A stretch of 64,000 bases of DNA. Source: Buttiauxella sp. B2 (lineage in GTDB: Bacteria > Pseudomonadota > Gammaproteobacteria > Enterobacterales > Enterobacteriaceae). The notes under the pieces are model-generated. The model saw nothing but the letters and a program-made list of their open reading frames with translations. It did not search any database and was not told where the DNA came from. Of the stretch, positions 9,901-21,922 are shown one piece after another; the stretch's first letter is position 1; every line of letters begins with the position of its first letter. The stretch is taken from NCBI RefSeq assembly GCF_006376615.1, contig NZ_VEXQ01000019.1, positions 1 through 64,000 on the forward strand, in the 5' to 3' direction. The position numbers were made by a program, and so were the translations under genes.

Positions 9901-10150
9901 GTGTTGGGATGTCCATATAACTAACAAAGAAGGTGTATTCCTTATGGTAAATCAAAATCAGAATAGGAGTAACAGACTCTGCGCGTCAGCGCGAAGTTTT
10001 CCTGCCCTTTGACGATGTGTCATTGCATGGTTCTGTGGTGTAATAGCGAAGCTTTTCGCGACACACCAGCTTCATGAGATAATGTGAGCACTAACAATAA
10101 TAAAAAATCACAATTAACTTTTAATTCAATGGATTAAAAAGAAAAACACT

Positions 10151-12712
10151 ATGAGTACAACGGAAAATCTCGACGCCCACACCCCAATGATGCAGCAGTA
10201 CCTGCGCCTGAAAGCGCAGCATCCTGAAATCCTGTTGTTCTATCGCATGGGCGACTTTTACGAGTTGTTTTATGACGATGCGAAACGTGCGTCTCAGCTG
10301 CTCGACATTTCCCTGACCAAACGCGGAGCATCCGCTGGGGAACCGATTCCGATGGCTGGCGTGCCACATCACGCTATCGAAAACTATTTAGCCAAGCTTG
10401 TGAATTTTGGCGAGTCAGCTGCAATTTGCGAACAGATTGGCGACCCAGCCACCAGCAAAGGGCCGGTCGAACGCAAAGTGGTGCGTATCGTCACGCCTGG
10501 CACAATCAGCGATGAAGCGTTGTTACAGGAACGCCAGGACAACCTGTTGGCGGCAATCTGGCAGGACGGTAAAGGTTTTGGTTATGCCACACTCGATATC
10601 AGCTCAGGGCGTTTTCGCCTGTCCGAGCCAGAAGATATAGAAACCATGGCCGCTGAACTTCAACGCACTAATCCTGCGGAGTTGTTGTACGCCGAAGATT
10701 TTGCCGAAACGCGTTTAATCGAAGGCCGCCGCGGTTTACGCCGCCGCCCACTGTGGGAATTTGAAATCTCCACCGCCCGCCAGCAGCTAAACATGCAATT
10801 TGGCACTCGTGACCTGACCGGTTTTGGCGTCGAAAATGCCCATCATGCGTTATGCGCCGCGGGTTGTTTGCTGCAATATGTCAAAGATACCCAACGTACT
10901 TCTCTGCCGCATATTCGTTCCGTCACCATGGACCGCCAGCAAGACAGCATAATTATGGATGCGGCAACGCGTCGTAATCTGGAAATTACCCAGAACCTGT
11001 CCGGTGGCTTTGAAAACACGCTAGCTTCAGTGCTGGACTGCACCGTCACGCCGATGGGCAGCCGTATGCTAAAACGCTGGCTGCATATGCCAATTCGCAA
11101 TGTCGACGTGCTGCAAAAGCGCCAGCAGACCATTGCTGCCCTGCAAGACAGAACTGCTGAAATTCAGCCAGTGCTGCGTCAGGTTGGTGATTTGGAACGT
11201 ATTCTGGCGCGTCTGGCTTTGCGTACTGCCCGCCCACGCGATTTAGCGCGAATGCGCCACGCTTTCCAGCAACTGCCTGAACTGCGCGAATTACTGGCTG
11301 ATATCCCAACGGATTATGTGCAAACGCTGCGTGAGAACATGGGCGAGTTCATTGAATTGCGCGAGTTGCTCGAACACGCCGTGGTAGAAACGCCGCCAGT
11401 GTTGGTACGTGATGGCGGTGTGATTGCACCGGGCTATCACGAGGAATTAGATGAGTGGCGAGCACTGGCAGACGGCGCAACGGATTACCTCGATAAACTG
11501 GAAATCCGTGAACGTGAAAAACTGGGTCTGGATACGCTAAAAGTCGGTTTCAATGGCGTGCACGGTTATTACATCCAAATCAGCCGCAGCCAAAGCCATC
11601 ACGCACCTATTCATTATGTGCGCCGCCAGACACTGAAAAATGCCGAGCGCTACATCATCCCTGAATTGAAAGAATACGAAGACAAAGTGCTGACTTCTAA
11701 AGGGAAGGCACTGGCGTTGGAAAAGCAGCTTTACGATCAGCTATTTGATTCCCTGCTGCCCCACCTCGAGGCGTTGCAACAAAGTGCGACCGCTCTCGCG
11801 GAACTGGATGTACTGGTTAACCTTGCAGAACGTGCTTATAGTCTGAATTACACCTGCCCACAACTGACTGATAAACCGGGTATTAAAGTTATCGGTGGCC
11901 GTCATCCGGTGGTGGAGCAAGTTCTCAGCGAGCCATTTATCGCTAACCCACTCAGCCTTGCACCACAACGGCGAATGCTGATTATTACCGGTCCAAACAT
12001 GGGCGGTAAAAGTACCTATATGCGCCAGTCTGCACTGATTGTGTTACTGGCATACATTGGTAGTTTTGTTCCTGCACAGCAGGCAGAGATTGGACCGATT
12101 GACCGCATATTCACCCGCGTCGGTGCAGCAGACGATCTGGCTTCCGGACGTTCTACCTTTATGGTAGAGATGACCGAAACAGCAAATATTCTGCATAACG
12201 CAACCGAGCACAGTCTGGTGCTAATGGATGAAATTGGTCGCGGGACATCAACATATGATGGTTTGTCGCTAGCCTGGGCTTGTGCTGAAAGCCTGGCAAA
12301 TCGCATCAAAGCGCTGACACTGTTCGCAACTCACTATTTTGAACTGACTACGCTGCCAGAAAAAATGGAAGGTGTGGCGAACGTACATCTTGATGCCATT
12401 GAACATGGTGACACCATCGCGTTTATGCATAGTGTGCAAGATGGCGCAGCAAGCAAAAGTTACGGCCTGGCCGTTGCCGCACTTGCTGGAGTGCCAAAAG
12501 AAGTGATTAAACGTGCACGCCAAAAACTGCGCGAACTTGAGACTGTTTCTAATAACACAGCAGCCACGCAGGTAGATGGTACGCAGATGTCGTTACTTTC
12601 GGCTCCCGAAGAAACTTCGCCTGCAATAGAGGCACTGGAAGCATTAGATCCAGACTCCCTGTCCCCGCGTCAGGCGCTTGAGTGGATTTATCGCTTGAAG
12701 AGCCTGGTGTAG
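10151..12712 (+). CDS. mutS: DNA mismatch repair protein MutS
   Basis: 853 residues, same as E. coli. Recognises base mismatches and recruits MutL. Mismatch-contact Phe36-x-Glu38 ([11 protein letters not shown]), connector and clamp domains, then the ATPase domain with Walker [14 protein letters not shown] near 612-624, the [13 protein letters not shown] Walker B and ATHYFEL. The C-terminal [15 protein letters not shown] tetramer helix is present. The start has no strong Shine-Dalgarno (AAAAAGAAAAAC). Convergent with rpoS. Confidence 0.98.
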   Translation: MSTTENLDAHTPMMQQYLRLKAQHPEILLFYRMGDFYELFYDDAKRASQLLDISLTKRGASAGEPIPMAGVPHHAIENYLAKLVNFGESAAICEQIGDPATSKGPVERKVVRIVTPGTISDEALLQERQDNLLAAIWQDGKGFGYATLDISSGRFRLSEPEDIETMAAELQRTNPAELLYAEDFAETRLIEGRRGLRRRPLWEFEISTARQQLNMQFGTRDLTGFGVENAHHALCAAGCLLQYVKDTQRTSLPHIRSVTMDRQQDSIIMDAATRRNLEITQNLSGGFENTLASVLDCTVTPMGSRMLKRWLHMPIRNVDVLQKRQQTIAALQDRTAEIQPVLRQVGDLERILARLALRTARPRDLARMRHAFQQLPELRELLADIPTDYVQTLRENMGEFIELRELLEHAVVETPPVLVRDGGVIAPGYHEELDEWRALADGATDYLDKLEIREREKLGLDTLKVGFNGVHGYYIQISRSQSHHAPIHYVRRQTLKNAERYIIPELKEYEDKVLTSKGKALALEKQLYDQLFDSLLPHLEALQQSATALAELDVLVNLAERAYSLNYTCPQLTDKPGIKVIGGRHPVVEQVLSEPFIANPLSLAPQRRMLIITGPNMGGKSTYMRQSALIVLLAYIGSFVPAQQAEIGPIDRIFTRVGAADDLASGRSTFMVEMTETANILHNATEHSLVLMDEIGRGTSTYDGLSLAWACAESLANRIKALTLFATHYFELTTLPEKMEGVANVHLDAIEHGDTIAFMHSVQDGAASKSYGLAVAALAGVPKEVIKRARQKLRELETVSNNTAATQVDGTQMSLLSAPEETSPAIEALEALDPDSLSPRQALEWIYRLKSLV

Positions 12713-12723
12713 TTTTTAGACAA

Positions 12724-12755
12724 AAAAAAGCGGTGACCTGAGTCACCGCTTTTTT
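12724..12755. terminator. Bidirectional mutS/rpoS terminator
   Basis: Stem AAAAAAGCGGTGAC / GTCACCGCTTTTTT with loop CTGA lies between the convergent mutS and rpoS stops (57 bases apart) and has T-runs on both strands. It should terminate both genes. Confidence 0.9.
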
Positions 12756-12769
12756 ATTTGAAGAATCGG

Positions 12770-13762
12770 TTATTCGCGGAACAGTGCTTCGATGTTCAGT
12801 CCCTGAGTCTGCAAAATCTCACGCAGACGACGCAGACCTTCAACCTGAATCTGACGAACACGTTCACGAGTCAGGCCAATTTCACGACCCACATCTTCCA
12901 GTGTTGCAGCTTCATAGCCTAAAAGACCAAAACGACGAGCCAGCACTTCACGCTGTTTGGCGTTCAGTTCAAACAACCACTTAACGATGCTCTGTTTCAT
13001 ATCATCGTCTTGCGTGGTGTCTTCCGGGCCGTTGTCTTTCTCATCAGCCAAAATATCCAGCAGCGCTTTTTCAGAATCACCACCCAGCGGGGTGTCTACT
13101 GAAGTAATACGCTCGTTGAGACGCAGCATACGGCTAACATCATCAACCGGTTTATCCAGTTGCTCGGCAATCTCTTCAGCACTCGGCTCATGGTCGAGTT
13201 TATGAGAGAGTTCACGCGCAGTACGCAGATAAACGTTCAGCTCTTTCACGATATGAATCGGCAAACGAATCGTACGGGTTTGGTTCATGATTGCCCGTTC
13301 GATGGTCTGACGAATCCACCATGTCGCGTACGTTGAAAAACGGAACCCGCGCTCTGGGTCGAACTTCTCAACGGCACGAATTAGCCCCAGATTTCCCTCT
13401 TCAATCAAGTCCAGCAGAGCCAGACCACGATTGCTATAACGACGGGCAATCTTTACCACCAGACGCAAGTTACTTTCAATCATGCGACGGCGAGAAGCGA
13501 CATCACCACGCAGTGCGCGGCGGGCAAAATACACTTCTTCTTCGGCTGTCAATAATGGGGAATAGCCGATCTCCCCAAGATAAAGCTGAGTCGCGTCAAG
13601 CACACGCTGAGTAGCTCCCTGTGACAACAACTCCTCTTCGGCAATGTCGTTATCACTGGGTTCTTCTTCTACGAGGACTTTTTCGTCAAAGACCTCAACT
13701 CCATTCTCATCATATTCCGCGTCTTCATTTAACTCGTTAACTTTCAGCGTATTCTGACTCAT
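12770..13762 (-). CDS. rpoS: RNA polymerase sigma factor RpoS (sigma 38)
   Basis: 330 residues. Master sigma factor of stationary phase and general stress. Region 2 ([33 protein letters not shown]), region 3 and region 4 helix-turn-helix ([21 protein letters not shown]) are intact, so the gene looks functional, unlike the frequent rpoS mutants of laboratory strains. Start at [12 protein letters not shown] is preferred to a Met 31 codons upstream; it has TAGGAGCCACCTT before ATG as in E. coli. The main promoter is expected inside nlpD, giving the long leader that pairs with DsrA, RprA and ArcZ RNAs. Confidence 0.97.
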   Translation of the reverse strand: MSQNTLKVNELNEDAEYDENGVEVFDEKVLVEEEPSDNDIAEEELLSQGATQRVLDATQLYLGEIGYSPLLTAEEEVYFARRALRGDVASRRRMIESNLRLVVKIARRYSNRGLALLDLIEEGNLGLIRAVEKFDPERGFRFSTYATWWIRQTIERAIMNQTRTIRLPIHIVKELNVYLRTARELSHKLDHEPSAEEIAEQLDKPVDDVSRMLRLNERITSVDTPLGGDSEKALLDILADEKDNGPEDTTQDDDMKQSIVKWLFELNAKQREVLARRFGLLGYEAATLEDVGREIGLTRERVRQIQVEGLRRLREILQTQGLNIEALFRE

Positions 13763-13938
13763 AAGGTGGCTCCTACCCGTGATCCCTGGGCAAAGCACCT
13801 TGCACTTATCCTTTAAGCGATATCTGTGTTGGCTGCCTTCATTCACCCCAGTCACTTACTTTAATAAGTTCTGGGGAAACACTCAGTTGCCGCCTAGATA
13901 CCACTTAAATGCTTTCGTGCACTAAGTACTTTGCCGGC

Positions 13939-15066
13939 TTACCGCTGCGGTAAATAACGTAGCGGGTTGACGGATTTCCCCTTGTAACGAATTTCAAAAT
14001 GTAACCGTGTTGAACTGGTTCCGGTGCTACCCATGGTAGCTATCTTCTGCCCCGCCGTGATTTCTTGTTGTTCCCGGACCAGCATTGTATCGTTATGGGC
14101 GTAGGCACTCAGGTAATCATCATTGTGTTTAATGATGATTAGATTACCGTAACCTCGCAGCGCATTACCGGCATAAACCACTCGCCCTGAGGCGGTAGCA
14201 ACAATAGCCTGGCCTTTGCTGCCTGCGATATCGATCCCTTTATTGCCACCTTCAGTAGCAGAGAAGTTCTCAATAACCTTGCCATCAGTTGGCCAACGCC
14301 ACGTCGAAATCGGCGCGCTGTCGGATGTGCTGCTAGCGGTTGGAACGGTAGTAGAGCTAACCACAGGTGCCGTAACCGGTGCTGTGACGACTGTCGCAGT
14401 ACCTTTATTATTCGGCAACATTTTGTTAGCACTCTGTTCACCTGAATCCTCAGAATACGTAATTACCGGTTTAGAAGCAACCACTGTGGTGGTATTTTGC
14501 GCAGCGACTGGAGCAACACCTTGTGCACTAGCATCAGCCGCAGTTACAGCGTTTCCACCGGTAATTGGTGTTCCAGAAGAGCTGCCTACTTGCAGGGTTT
14601 GACCTACTTCTAAGCCATACGGGGCGGGGACATTATTGCGTTGCGCAAGGTCACGAAAATCGTTGCCAGTGATCCATGCAATGTAGAAAAGAGTGTCACC
14701 GCGTTTCACGGTATAGGTACTGCCACCAGCATAGCTCCCTTTCGGAATGTTCCCATACTTGCGGTTATAAACAATACGCCCGTTTTCAGTCTGAACAGGT
14801 GTTGATTCCACCTGTTGGGTGCGCATTGGTTGAATCGCCGGTTGCTGTTGTACAGGTTGAATTTGCGGAGTTTGGCTTTGGGTGGACATTTTTGGTGGCT
14901 GGGTTATCAGCATACCACCGGAAGAATTGCTGCCGGCATTACTGCTACCGCCCACTGAACTGATAGGTGCCTGGCTGTTATTACTGGTGCATCCAGCTAA
15001 CCACAGGCTGACCAGCGACAACGCTGCAATACGGCGTAAAGTAAAAGTTGGGCTTCCCGCGCTCAT
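13939..15066 (-). CDS. nlpD: Murein hydrolase activator NlpD
   Basis: 375 residues (E. coli 379). Outer-membrane lipoprotein that activates amidase AmiC at the division septum. Signal peptide with lipobox LAGC (Cys26), a long Gln/Pro/Ser-rich linker (about 30-95), a LysM peptidoglycan-binding domain at about 118-161 ([17 protein letters not shown]), a second Thr/Val-rich linker and a degenerate M23 LytM domain at the C-terminus ([21 protein letters not shown] to [12 protein letters not shown]). The LytM domain lacks the metal ligands of active peptidases, as is usual for NlpD. It sits between pcm and rpoS and should contain the rpoS promoter. Confidence 0.97.
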   Translation of the reverse strand: MSAGSPTFTLRRIAALSLVSLWLAGCTSNNSQAPISSVGGSSNAGSNSSGGMLITQPPKMSTQSQTPQIQPVQQQPAIQPMRTQQVESTPVQTENGRIVYNRKYGNIPKGSYAGGSTYTVKRGDTLFYIAWITGNDFRDLAQRNNVPAPYGLEVGQTLQVGSSSGTPITGGNAVTAADASAQGVAPVAAQNTTTVVASKPVITYSEDSGEQSANKMLPNNKGTATVVTAPVTAPVVSSTTVPTASSTSDSAPISTWRWPTDGKVIENFSATEGGNKGIDIAGSKGQAIVATASGRVVYAGNALRGYGNLIIIKHNDDYLSAYAHNDTMLVREQQEITAGQKIATMGSTGTSSTRLHFEIRYKGKSVNPLRYLPQR

Positions 15067-15196
15067 TTATCCCCCAAAAAAAACAATCATATGCTTATGA
15101 AAATACGGCAGAACTGACATTAACAGCCAGATATAAAAAATTCGCTGCGCGTAACGTTACGCCAAAACCCTTAGAAAAAAACAAGAAACTTCTGGG

Positions 15197-15823
15197 TTAT
15201 GCCAGTTCGCCTTTTACTAAAGGTACAAAACGAACAGCTTCTACCGTATCAATGACAAATTCCCCATTCAGTCGGCGAACACGTTTCAGATACTGCCTGT
15301 CTTCGCCTACCGGGAGAACCAGAATTCCACCTTCATCCAGTTGCGACAATAATTCACTGGGGATTTCCGGCGGAGCCGCCGTAACAATAATAGCGTCAAA
15401 TGGACTGCGCGCATGCCAGCCCTGCCAGCCATCACCGTGACGGGTTGAGATATTGTGCAAATCGAGCTGCTTTAAACGCCGTCTGGCATGCCATTGCAGG
15501 CCTTTGATGCGCTCAACTGAGCAAACATGGTGCACCAGATGAGCCAGAATAGCGGTTTGATATCCAGAACCGGTGCCGATTTCCAGCACGCGGGACTCAG
15601 GAGTCAATTCAAGCAACTCAGTCATTCTTGCAACCATATAAGGTTGCGAGATGGTTTGGCCGGAGCCAATGGGTAATGCCGTGTTTTCCCAAGCTTTGTG
15701 CTCAAACGCTTCATCGACAAATTTTTCCCGTGGCACTTGCGCAATGGCATCAAGCACTTTTTCGTCTTTGATACCTTGAATGCGCAATTGTTCGAGAAGG
15801 GCTTGTACGCGCTTGCTTACCAT
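15197..15823 (-). CDS. pcm: Protein-L-isoaspartate O-methyltransferase
   Basis: 208 residues, same as E. coli. Methylates isoaspartyl residues with S-adenosylmethionine, starting repair of aged proteins. SAM-binding motif [18 protein letters not shown] near 77-94, the family segment [21 protein letters not shown] before it and [11 protein letters not shown] near the C-terminus. The start overlaps the end of surE by seven bases, so the two are translated together, as in the enteric surE-pcm-nlpD-rpoS cluster. Confidence 0.97.
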   Translation of the reverse strand: MVSKRVQALLEQLRIQGIKDEKVLDAIAQVPREKFVDEAFEHKAWENTALPIGSGQTISQPYMVARMTELLELTPESRVLEIGTGSGYQTAILAHLVHHVCSVERIKGLQWHARRRLKQLDLHNISTRHGDGWQGWHARSPFDAIIVTAAPPEIPSELLSQLDEGGILVLPVGEDRQYLKRVRRLNGEFVIDTVEAVRFVPLVKGELA

Positions 15824-16578
15824 TGCTCATCCACTCCTGATTTACTCAACCAGTGGCTGACCACCTCACGCGCACCGTGGGCTGTGAGATCAACATGCAG
15901 CGGTGTTACCGATACATAGCCTTCATCAACGGCGGCGAAATCGGTATCCGGGCCGGCATCAAATTTGTCACCTGGAGGGCCAATCCAATACAGTGTATTA
16001 CCACGCGGATCTTCTTGTGGAATCACTTTATCTGAGGGATGGCGACTGCCGCAGCGCGTTACTCGAATGCCTTTAATTTCATCAAGTGGCAAATCCGGCA
16101 CATTGATATTTAGGATGCGCCCGGTACGCAGCGGTTCACGCGATAGTGCTCGCAAAATGGAGCATGTCACCGCGGCAGCCGTTTCATAATGCTGATAGCC
16201 GTTCAATGAAACGGCCAGCGCCGGAATACCTAAGTGACGCCCTTCCATCGCCGCCGCAACGGTGCCGGAATAGATAACGTCATCGCCCAGATTTGGCCCG
16301 GCATTAATTCCGGAAACCACCACATCTGGGGCTGGGCGCATTAAAGCGTTAACCCCGAGATAGACGCAGTCTGTCGGCGTGCCCATTTGCACAGATATAT
16401 CACCGTTTGCAAGCGTGAAGGTACGCAATGAAGATTCGAGCGTCAGTGAGTTTGATGCCCCACTGCGATTACGGTCCGGGGCGACAACCTGAACTTCAGC
16501 AAATTCCCTAAGTCGAGCAGCCAGCACCTGAATGCCCGGCGCATTGACACCGTCATCGTTACTCAAAAGTATTCTCAT
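15817..16578 (-). CDS. surE: 5'/3'-nucleotidase SurE
   Basis: 253 residues, same as E. coli. Divalent-metal phosphatase that hydrolyses nucleoside 5'- and 3'-monophosphates and short polyphosphate. Metal ligands Asp8 and Asp9 in [15 protein letters not shown], Ser/Asn-rich [12 protein letters not shown] near 41-52 and the [19 protein letters not shown] motif near 92-110. Overlaps pcm. In E. coli truD overlaps surE; here 139 bases separate them, enough for a separate promoter. Confidence 0.97.
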   Translation of the reverse strand: MRILLSNDDGVNAPGIQVLAARLREFAEVQVVAPDRNRSGASNSLTLESSLRTFTLANGDISVQMGTPTDCVYLGVNALMRPAPDVVVSGINAGPNLGDDVIYSGTVAAAMEGRHLGIPALAVSLNGYQHYETAAAVTCSILRALSREPLRTGRILNINVPDLPLDEIKGIRVTRCGSRHPSDKVIPQEDPRGNTLYWIGPPGDKFDAGPDTDFAAVDEGYVSVTPLHVDLTAHGAREVVSHWLSKSGVDEQW

Positions 16579-16717
16579 ATTGGATTAACAAAGCTTCTTT
16601 TTGTTGTTTTATTCCATTCTGCTGATTTTAGTGCAGCTGTCATGAAATTGTTGCAGTTTTTGTAACATCCACCGTAACGACTTGTCCAGGGCAACGATAC
16701 AGTCCCATGTTCCGCTA

Positions 16718-17764
16718 CTACTCGGCGATATCTGCGTAATTACCCGGGGCACTCATCAGTTCGCGTACCACGCTGGTTGCGAAACTCCCGGCAGGTAGCC
16801 AGAAGCTTAACTCAACCGTGGTGTCATCCCACCAGTTCCAGCTCAGTTCTTTAGGCATCACCAGCATCGCTCGGCGAGACGCTTCTACGCGCTCACGTAC
16901 CAGCAGCGCCTGTAAATCAGTTTCCTCGGCAACACATTGCTGTTCAAACGCCAGCGCGGCGTTTTGTGTTCCCCAGGCACCATCGCCGGGCAGCGGCGCG
17001 GTAATCAGTAACTCACCGTCATCGACACGAGTTTGCAGCTCAGGCAATTCTTCAGGCGTTGCAACAAACCAGCTACCGCGCCCAGCGAGTTGCAAAGCAT
17101 CTCCGTCAATCACGTGGTTAAAGTCTGGTTTTTTCAGCCTTTCACTCACGATTTGGTTGAACATGGCGCTGCGAGCAGCTGACAGATAAAAACTGCGTTT
17201 ATTGCGATCGCGTATTGGCGCATTGGTTTGCGCCCAGCGTAAAGCCTGATGAAGGTTATTACCGCCCATACCAAACCGTTGACTACCAAAATAGTTCGGT
17301 ACGCCGTTATGCAGGATGGTATTCAGGCGCTGTTCTAGTTCAGCTCGATCGCTAACATTACGCAGCACCAGCGTGAAGCTGTTTCCTTTCAGAGCCCCCA
17401 AACGCAATTTGCGACGGTGACGGGCATATTCTTGTACCTGGCAGCCTTCAAGCTCGAAGCCTTTCATATTCGGCATTTCTTTGCCCGGCAGACGCACACA
17501 AAACCATTGTTCGGTCACAGCGTGCCTGTCTTTCTGACCAGCAAAGCTGACTTCGCGAGCTTGTACTTTAAGATATTTAGCCAGCGCATCGGCAACAAAG
17601 CGCGTGTTGCAGCCATTTTTCAGAATGCGTAACAACAAGTGTTCGCCATCGCCATCAGGCCCAAAGCCTAAGTCTTCGATAACGACAAAATCTTCAGGAT
17701 TGGCTTTGATTAATCCTGTGCCTTGTGGCTTACCGTGCAGCCACGTCAAATTCTGCATATCCAT
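16718..17764 (-). CDS. truD: tRNA pseudouridine(13) synthase TruD
   Basis: 348 residues (E. coli 349). Isomerises U13 in tRNA-Glu. The catalytic Asp79 is in [15 protein letters not shown] and the TruD insertion domain follows ([17 protein letters not shown]). The first bases form TAATG with the ispF stop, indicating translational coupling. A second Met two codons on is possible but the first fits the overlap. Confidence 0.96.
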   Translation of the reverse strand: MDMQNLTWLHGKPQGTGLIKANPEDFVVIEDLGFGPDGDGEHLLLRILKNGCNTRFVADALAKYLKVQAREVSFAGQKDRHAVTEQWFCVRLPGKEMPNMKGFELEGCQVQEYARHRRKLRLGALKGNSFTLVLRNVSDRAELEQRLNTILHNGVPNYFGSQRFGMGGNNLHQALRWAQTNAPIRDRNKRSFYLSAARSAMFNQIVSERLKKPDFNHVIDGDALQLAGRGSWFVATPEELPELQTRVDDGELLITAPLPGDGAWGTQNAALAFEQQCVAEETDLQALLVRERVEASRRAMLVMPKELSWNWWDDTTVELSFWLPAGSFATSVVRELMSAPGNYADIAE

Positions 17765-18243
17765 TATTTACATGCCTTATGCAGGAGTGCCACCGCTTCG
17801 CAAGCGATTCCCTCACCACGACCGGTAAAGCCGAGCTTTTCAGTGGTGGTCGCTTTTACGTTCACATCATCCATATGACAACCCAGATCCTCGGCAATAA
17901 ACACGCGCATCTGTGGGATGTGCGGAGCCATTTTAGGTGCCTGAGCAATAATGGTCACATCAACGTTGCCCAGGGTGTAGCCTTTCGCCTGAATACGACG
18001 CCACGCTTCACGCAACAATTCACGGCTGTCCGCCCCTTTAAACGCAGGGTCAGTGTCCGGGAATAACTTGCCAATATCACCCAGTGCGGCAGCGCCTAAC
18101 AGAGCATCCGTTAATGCGTGTAGGGCAACATCACCATCGGAGTGCGCGAGTAACCCTTTCTCGAACGGCACGCGAACGCCGCCAATAATAATTGGGCCCG
18201 CGCCACCAAAGGCGTGTACGTCAAAACCATGTCCAATGCGCAT
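17764..18243 (-). CDS. ispF: 2-C-methyl-D-erythritol 2,4-cyclodiphosphate synthase
   Basis: 159 residues, same as E. coli. Fifth step of the methylerythritol phosphate pathway to isoprenoids: converts CDP-ME 2-phosphate to ME-cPP and CMP. Zinc ligands Asp8 and His10 in [14 protein letters not shown] and His in [21 protein letters not shown]-terminal [19 protein letters not shown]. Starts with a TAATG overlap on the ispD stop and ends with one on truD, forming a tight ispD-ispF-truD block. Confidence 0.98.
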   Translation of the reverse strand: MRIGHGFDVHAFGGAGPIIIGGVRVPFEKGLLAHSDGDVALHALTDALLGAAALGDIGKLFPDTDPAFKGADSRELLREAWRRIQAKGYTLGNVDVTIIAQAPKMAPHIPQMRVFIAEDLGCHMDDVNVKATTTEKLGFTGRGEGIACEAVALLHKACK

Positions 18244-18956
18244 TACTCTTTCTCCGTTTGGGTTAACCGCGTGAGGTAAAACTCCGCCAACGCCAGGTCT
18301 TCAGGGCGAGTTACTTTTATATTATCGGCGCGGGCGCTAATTAATTCGGGATGGAAACCACAATATTCAAGCGCCGAGGCTTCATCTGTAATCGAGGCAT
18401 GTTCATCGAGTGCGCGCTGTAAACAACTACGCAGTAATTCCAGAGGGAAAAGCTGTGGTGTTAAAGCGTGCCAAAGGTCTTCACGATCAACAGTATTTGC
18501 AATCAGACTTTTTCCCGGTTCGCCGCGCTTCATGGTATCGCGAACGGGAGCAGCCAGAATGCCACCTATTTTGCTCGTCTCAGTGATTGCCAGCAATCGA
18601 GCTAAATCATCCTGATGCAAACAAGGACGCGCTGCATCATGCACCAGTACCCATTGTGGTACACCTTGCACGGCATTAAGCCCGGCAAGCACAGAATCTG
18701 CACGTTGTTCGCCGCCGTTAATTACCGTCACATGTGGATTTGAGGCCAGAGTTAGAGAGGCAAACCAGCTATCGGTAGGGTTAATGGCGATAACGACATG
18801 AGCCACGCGCGGGTGAGCCATCAGGCTTGCCACCGCGTGTTCTAGAATAGTTTTATCGCCGATTTTTAGATATTGCTTAGGACATTCCGTTTGCATACGG
18901 CTGCCGATGCCTGCTGCCGGCACCACGGCAATTACGTCCGGGGAGGAGTCTGCCAT
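18243..18956 (-). CDS. ispD: 2-C-methyl-D-erythritol 4-phosphate cytidylyltransferase
   Basis: 237 residues (E. coli 236). Makes CDP-methylerythritol from MEP and CTP. Nucleotide-binding start [21 protein letters not shown] at 10-30 with the conserved Arg and Lys, [11 protein letters not shown] near 105, and APVRDTMKR. Follows ftsB by 20 bases and overlaps ispF, so it is likely co-transcribed with ftsB. Confidence 0.98.
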   Translation of the reverse strand: MADSSPDVIAVVPAAGIGSRMQTECPKQYLKIGDKTILEHAVASLMAHPRVAHVVIAINPTDSWFASLTLASNPHVTVINGGEQRADSVLAGLNAVQGVPQWVLVHDAARPCLHQDDLARLLAITETSKIGGILAAPVRDTMKRGEPGKSLIANTVDREDLWHALTPQLFPLELLRSCLQRALDEHASITDEASALEYCGFHPELISARADNIKVTRPEDLALAEFYLTRLTQTEKE

Positions 18957-18976
18957 GTAGATTCACTTACGCTTGA

Positions 18977-19291
18977 TTATCGATTGTTCTGCCCAGCGCC
19001 GTTACTTAAGCGCTTAGAGCTATCGGGTACCAGGCGGTAGAAAGTTTCACCCGGTTTGGTCATGCTGAGTTCGTTACGAGCACGTTCTTCAATGGCTTCT
19101 TGTCCGCCATTAAGATCGTCAATTTCCGCAAATAGCTGGTCGTTACGCGCTTTAAGTTTAGCGTTCGTCTCCTGCTGTGCGGCAACGTCGTCATTAACTC
19201 GCGTGTAATCATGTACACCGTTTTTTCCAAACCACAGCGAATACTGCAGCCAGACCAACAAGGCCAGCAATAGCAGCGTTAGTTTACCCAT
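18977..19291 (-). CDS. ftsB: Cell division protein FtsB
   Basis: 104 residues. Bitopic inner-membrane divisome protein that forms the FtsQLB complex linking FtsQ to FtsW/FtsI activation. One membrane span at about 4-20 ([19 protein letters not shown]), then a coiled coil to about residue 70 ([19 protein letters not shown]) and the [18 protein letters not shown] segment needed for FtsQ binding. The start MGKLTLLLL is chosen to match E. coli; an upstream Met eight codons earlier is also open. Confidence 0.96.
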   Translation of the reverse strand: MGKLTLLLLALLVWLQYSLWFGKNGVHDYTRVNDDVAAQQETNAKLKARNDQLFAEIDDLNGGQEAIEERARNELSMTKPGETFYRLVPDSSKRLSNGAGQNNR

Positions 19292-19432
19292 CCAGCCCCC
19301 TGAAAAACGGCACAATCATCGCACAAAATTTTATCGAGCATCGCTCCGGGTACAAAGCGACCCTTCGTATTTGCGGCAGAATTTATCACAGATCGCGCCG
19401 ACATGCGCGTTTGCAGGTGAGTTAGCGGATTT

Positions 19433-19474
19433 GCAGTCATCAATAGGCAGTCATAAATAGGCAGTCATAAATAG
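19433..19474. repeat. Three tandem copies of a 14-bp repeat
   Basis: GCAGTCATMAATAG occurs three times head to tail at 19433-19446, 19447-19460 and 19461-19474; the second and third copies are identical and the first has one change (C for A). It lies in the ftsB-ygbE spacer outside any gene. Confidence 0.9.
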
Positions 19475-19503
19475 TCTGTTACGGTTTGCTGAATATTTTA
19501 CGA

Positions 19504-19827
19504 TTAGCCCATCAGCCACAAAAAGAGGACGCCGAACATTAGCGCAACCGCCAATACAGTCGTGGCACAGCTATACAGCAAACGACCACGCAGCAGAGAG
19601 TGCAGCGCAATCCCCACGACCACGGCAACAGGTAACAACGCGAGGAAAAAAGGCCACGTATAAAGAAAGAAAAACAGTGTGTTAGGGCCGTAAATCAAGA
19701 AAGGAATACCCAGCGCCAATAGCCACGACAAAAAACCGATGAGCGCACCGGCCAATGACCAGGTTGTCTCTTCGGTTTCAGGGCTTGCTTCAGCCGATGT
19801 AATAGCTATGTTGGTGCCATTGCGCAT
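19504..19827 (-). CDS. ygbE: Inner membrane protein YgbE (DUF3561)
   Basis: 107 residues, same length as E. coli YgbE, function unknown. A short polar N-terminus with acidic TEETTWS is followed by about four membrane segments; LFFFLYTWPFFLALLPVAVVVGIALHSLL is the conserved core. The start MRNGTNIAIT matches the family; an in-frame Met 12 codons earlier is less likely. It lies directly downstream of cysC, as in E. coli, and may be transcribed with cysDNC. Confidence 0.9.
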   Translation of the reverse strand: MRNGTNIAITSAEASPETEETTWSLAGALIGFLSWLLALGIPFLIYGPNTLFFFLYTWPFFLALLPVAVVVGIALHSLLRGRLLYSCATTVLAVALMFGVLFLWLMG

Positions 19828-19878
19828 AACGAATCCGTAAACCTTGCAAACCAGATACGTCACGCACCTGGCAATGTC

Positions 19879-20484
19879 TTAGGTTTTGATAATAACGTCA
19901 CGACGCAGCAGGTCTAATAATTGCTCAATCAAATTTGTTACTAATTGTTCGCCATCTAAGTATATCTCCGGGTTCTCTGGCGCTTCATAAACCGAATCTA
20001 TGCCCGTGAAATTACGCAACTCACCCGCACGGGCTTTTTTGTATAAACCTTTTGGGTCGCGCGCTTCGCAGACTGAAAGCGGCGTATTGACAAACACTTC
20101 GATAAACCGCCCTTCCCCGACGCGATCACGCACCATCTGACGGTCAGCACGATGTGGCGAAATAAACGCTGTTAACACCACAAGCCCGGCATCCACCATC
20201 AGATTGGCAACTTCACCAACACGGCGGATATTTTCTTTACGATCGGCATTACTAAAGCCCAGATCGCTACATAAGCCATGTCGCACGTTATCGCCATCAA
20301 GCAGATAAGTGCTTACACCAAGCTTGTGCAACGCTTCTTCCAGCGCACCTGCGATTGTGGATTTCCCCGAGCCGGAAAGCCCGGTAAACCACAGCACCGC
20401 GCCCCGATGCTGATGAAGTTTCTCACGTTGCCCAACCGTTACCGGATGGGCATGCCAGACGACGTTTTCGTCGTGCTCAGCCAT
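19879..20484 (-). CDS. cysC: Adenylyl-sulfate kinase
   Basis: 201 residues. Phosphorylates adenosine 5'-phosphosulfate (APS) to PAPS in assimilatory sulfate reduction. Walker [15 protein letters not shown] at about 35-48, the APS-binding [16 protein letters not shown] and [14 protein letters not shown] segments and [22 protein letters not shown] are present. Starts with a TAATG overlap on cysN. Product feeds CysH, encoded about 11 kb away. Confidence 0.97.
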   Translation of the reverse strand: MAEHDENVVWHAHPVTVGQREKLHQHRGAVLWFTGLSGSGKSTIAGALEEALHKLGVSTYLLDGDNVRHGLCSDLGFSNADRKENIRRVGEVANLMVDAGLVVLTAFISPHRADRQMVRDRVGEGRFIEVFVNTPLSVCEARDPKGLYKKARAGELRNFTGIDSVYEAPENPEIYLDGEQLVTNLIEQLLDLLRRDVIIKT

Positions 20485-21911
20485 TATTTACCCCCCAACA
20501 AATCACGAGCACCCCAGTGCGGGAAGTGGCGACGCACCAGCGCATTCAGTTCCAGTTCAAAGGCGCTGAAAGCTGAGGGCTCCAGATACACATCTTCTTG
20601 CGGCTCGCGCACCATGCCGGCACCAACCGTAACATTGGTCAAACGGTCGATGAAAATCAGTCCGCCGGTTACCGGGTTTTCCTGGTATTTATCCAGCACC
20701 AGCGGCTCGTCGAAAGTTAAATCTACCAGGCCAATACCATTCAGCGGCAGGCTTTCTACCACACGTTGAGTCAGACTGTTAATTTCGACCTGATAATGAA
20801 TATTATCAACGCGGGCACGGGTTTTCTTGCCAGCGACCTTAATTTCATAGCTTTGACCCGGCACCAGCGCTTGTTCCGCCATCCACACCACATCGACTTT
20901 CGCAGTTTGCACCGCAGACAGCTTGTCACTGGCATCCACCAGCAAGTCGCCACGGCTGATGTCGATTTCATCTTTGAGCACCAGCGTAATGGCTTCGCCA
21001 GCAGCGGCTTGTTGCAAATCTCCATCAAAAGTTACGATTCGTGCAATCGCAGACTCAACACCTGACGGCAAAACTTTGATGCGCTGCCCGACTTTCACCA
21101 CACCTGATGCCAGCGTGCCAGCATAGCCACGGAAATCCAGATTTGGACGGTTCACATACTGAACCGGGAAGCGCATCGGTTGCTGTTCTACCACGCGTAG
21201 TACTTCAACCGTTTCCAGAAGCTCAAGCAGCGTCGGGCCGCTGTACCATGGCATATTGATGCTTTGTGTCGCGACGTTATCACCTTCTAGTGCGGAGAGC
21301 GGTACAAAGCGAATATCCAAATCTGCTGGCAATTGTTCAGCAAAAGTCAGGTAGTCCTGTTTGATCTGTTCGAAAGTATCTTCGCTATAACCCACCAGAT
21401 CCATTTTGTTGACCGCAACCACCAGGTGTTTGATCCCAAGCAATGTGGAGATAAAACTGTGGCGACGCGTTTGATCCAGCACGCTTTTACGCGCATCGAT
21501 CAATAAGATAGCCAGGTCGCAAGTCGATGCGCCGGTCGCCATATTACGGGTGTACTGCTCATGCCCCGGCGTATCAGCAATAATGAACTTACGTTTTTCG
21601 GTAGAAAAATAACGGTATGCCACGTCGATGGTGATGCCTTGCTCACGCTCAGCTTGTAAACCATCCACCAGTAATGCCAGGTCCAGTTTTTCGCCCTGCG
21701 TACCGTGGCGTTTGCTGTCGGTATGCAGTGAAGAAAGTTGATCCTCATAAATTTGACGCGTGTCATGCAACAGGCGGCCAATCAGTGTGCTTTTGCCGTC
21801 ATCTACGCTGCCGCAGGTCAGGAAGCGCAGCAGGCTTTTGTTTTGTTGCGCGTGCAGATAGGCTTCAACGCCACCTTCATCAGCAATTTGTTGTGCAATA
21901 GTGTTGTTCAT
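20484..21911 (-). CDS. cysN: Sulfate adenylyltransferase subunit 1 (GTPase)
   Basis: 475 residues (E. coli 475). GTPase subunit that drives APS formation by CysD. G1 [17 protein letters not shown] near 34-50, G3 [18 protein letters not shown]4 VNKMDLV, followed by EF-Tu-like beta-barrel domains. The gene begins 12 bases after cysD and overlaps cysC. Expression is expected to need CysB and N-acetylserine, as in E. coli. Confidence 0.98.
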   Translation of the reverse strand: MNNTIAQQIADEGGVEAYLHAQQNKSLLRFLTCGSVDDGKSTLIGRLLHDTRQIYEDQLSSLHTDSKRHGTQGEKLDLALLVDGLQAEREQGITIDVAYRYFSTEKRKFIIADTPGHEQYTRNMATGASTCDLAILLIDARKSVLDQTRRHSFISTLLGIKHLVVAVNKMDLVGYSEDTFEQIKQDYLTFAEQLPADLDIRFVPLSALEGDNVATQSINMPWYSGPTLLELLETVEVLRVVEQQPMRFPVQYVNRPNLDFRGYAGTLASGVVKVGQRIKVLPSGVESAIARIVTFDGDLQQAAAGEAITLVLKDEIDISRGDLLVDASDKLSAVQTAKVDVVWMAEQALVPGQSYEIKVAGKKTRARVDNIHYQVEINSLTQRVVESLPLNGIGLVDLTFDEPLVLDKYQENPVTGGLIFIDRLTNVTVGAGMVREPQEDVYLEPSAFSAFELELNALVRRHFPHWGARDLLGGK

Positions 21912-21922
21912 CTGGCGGCTCC

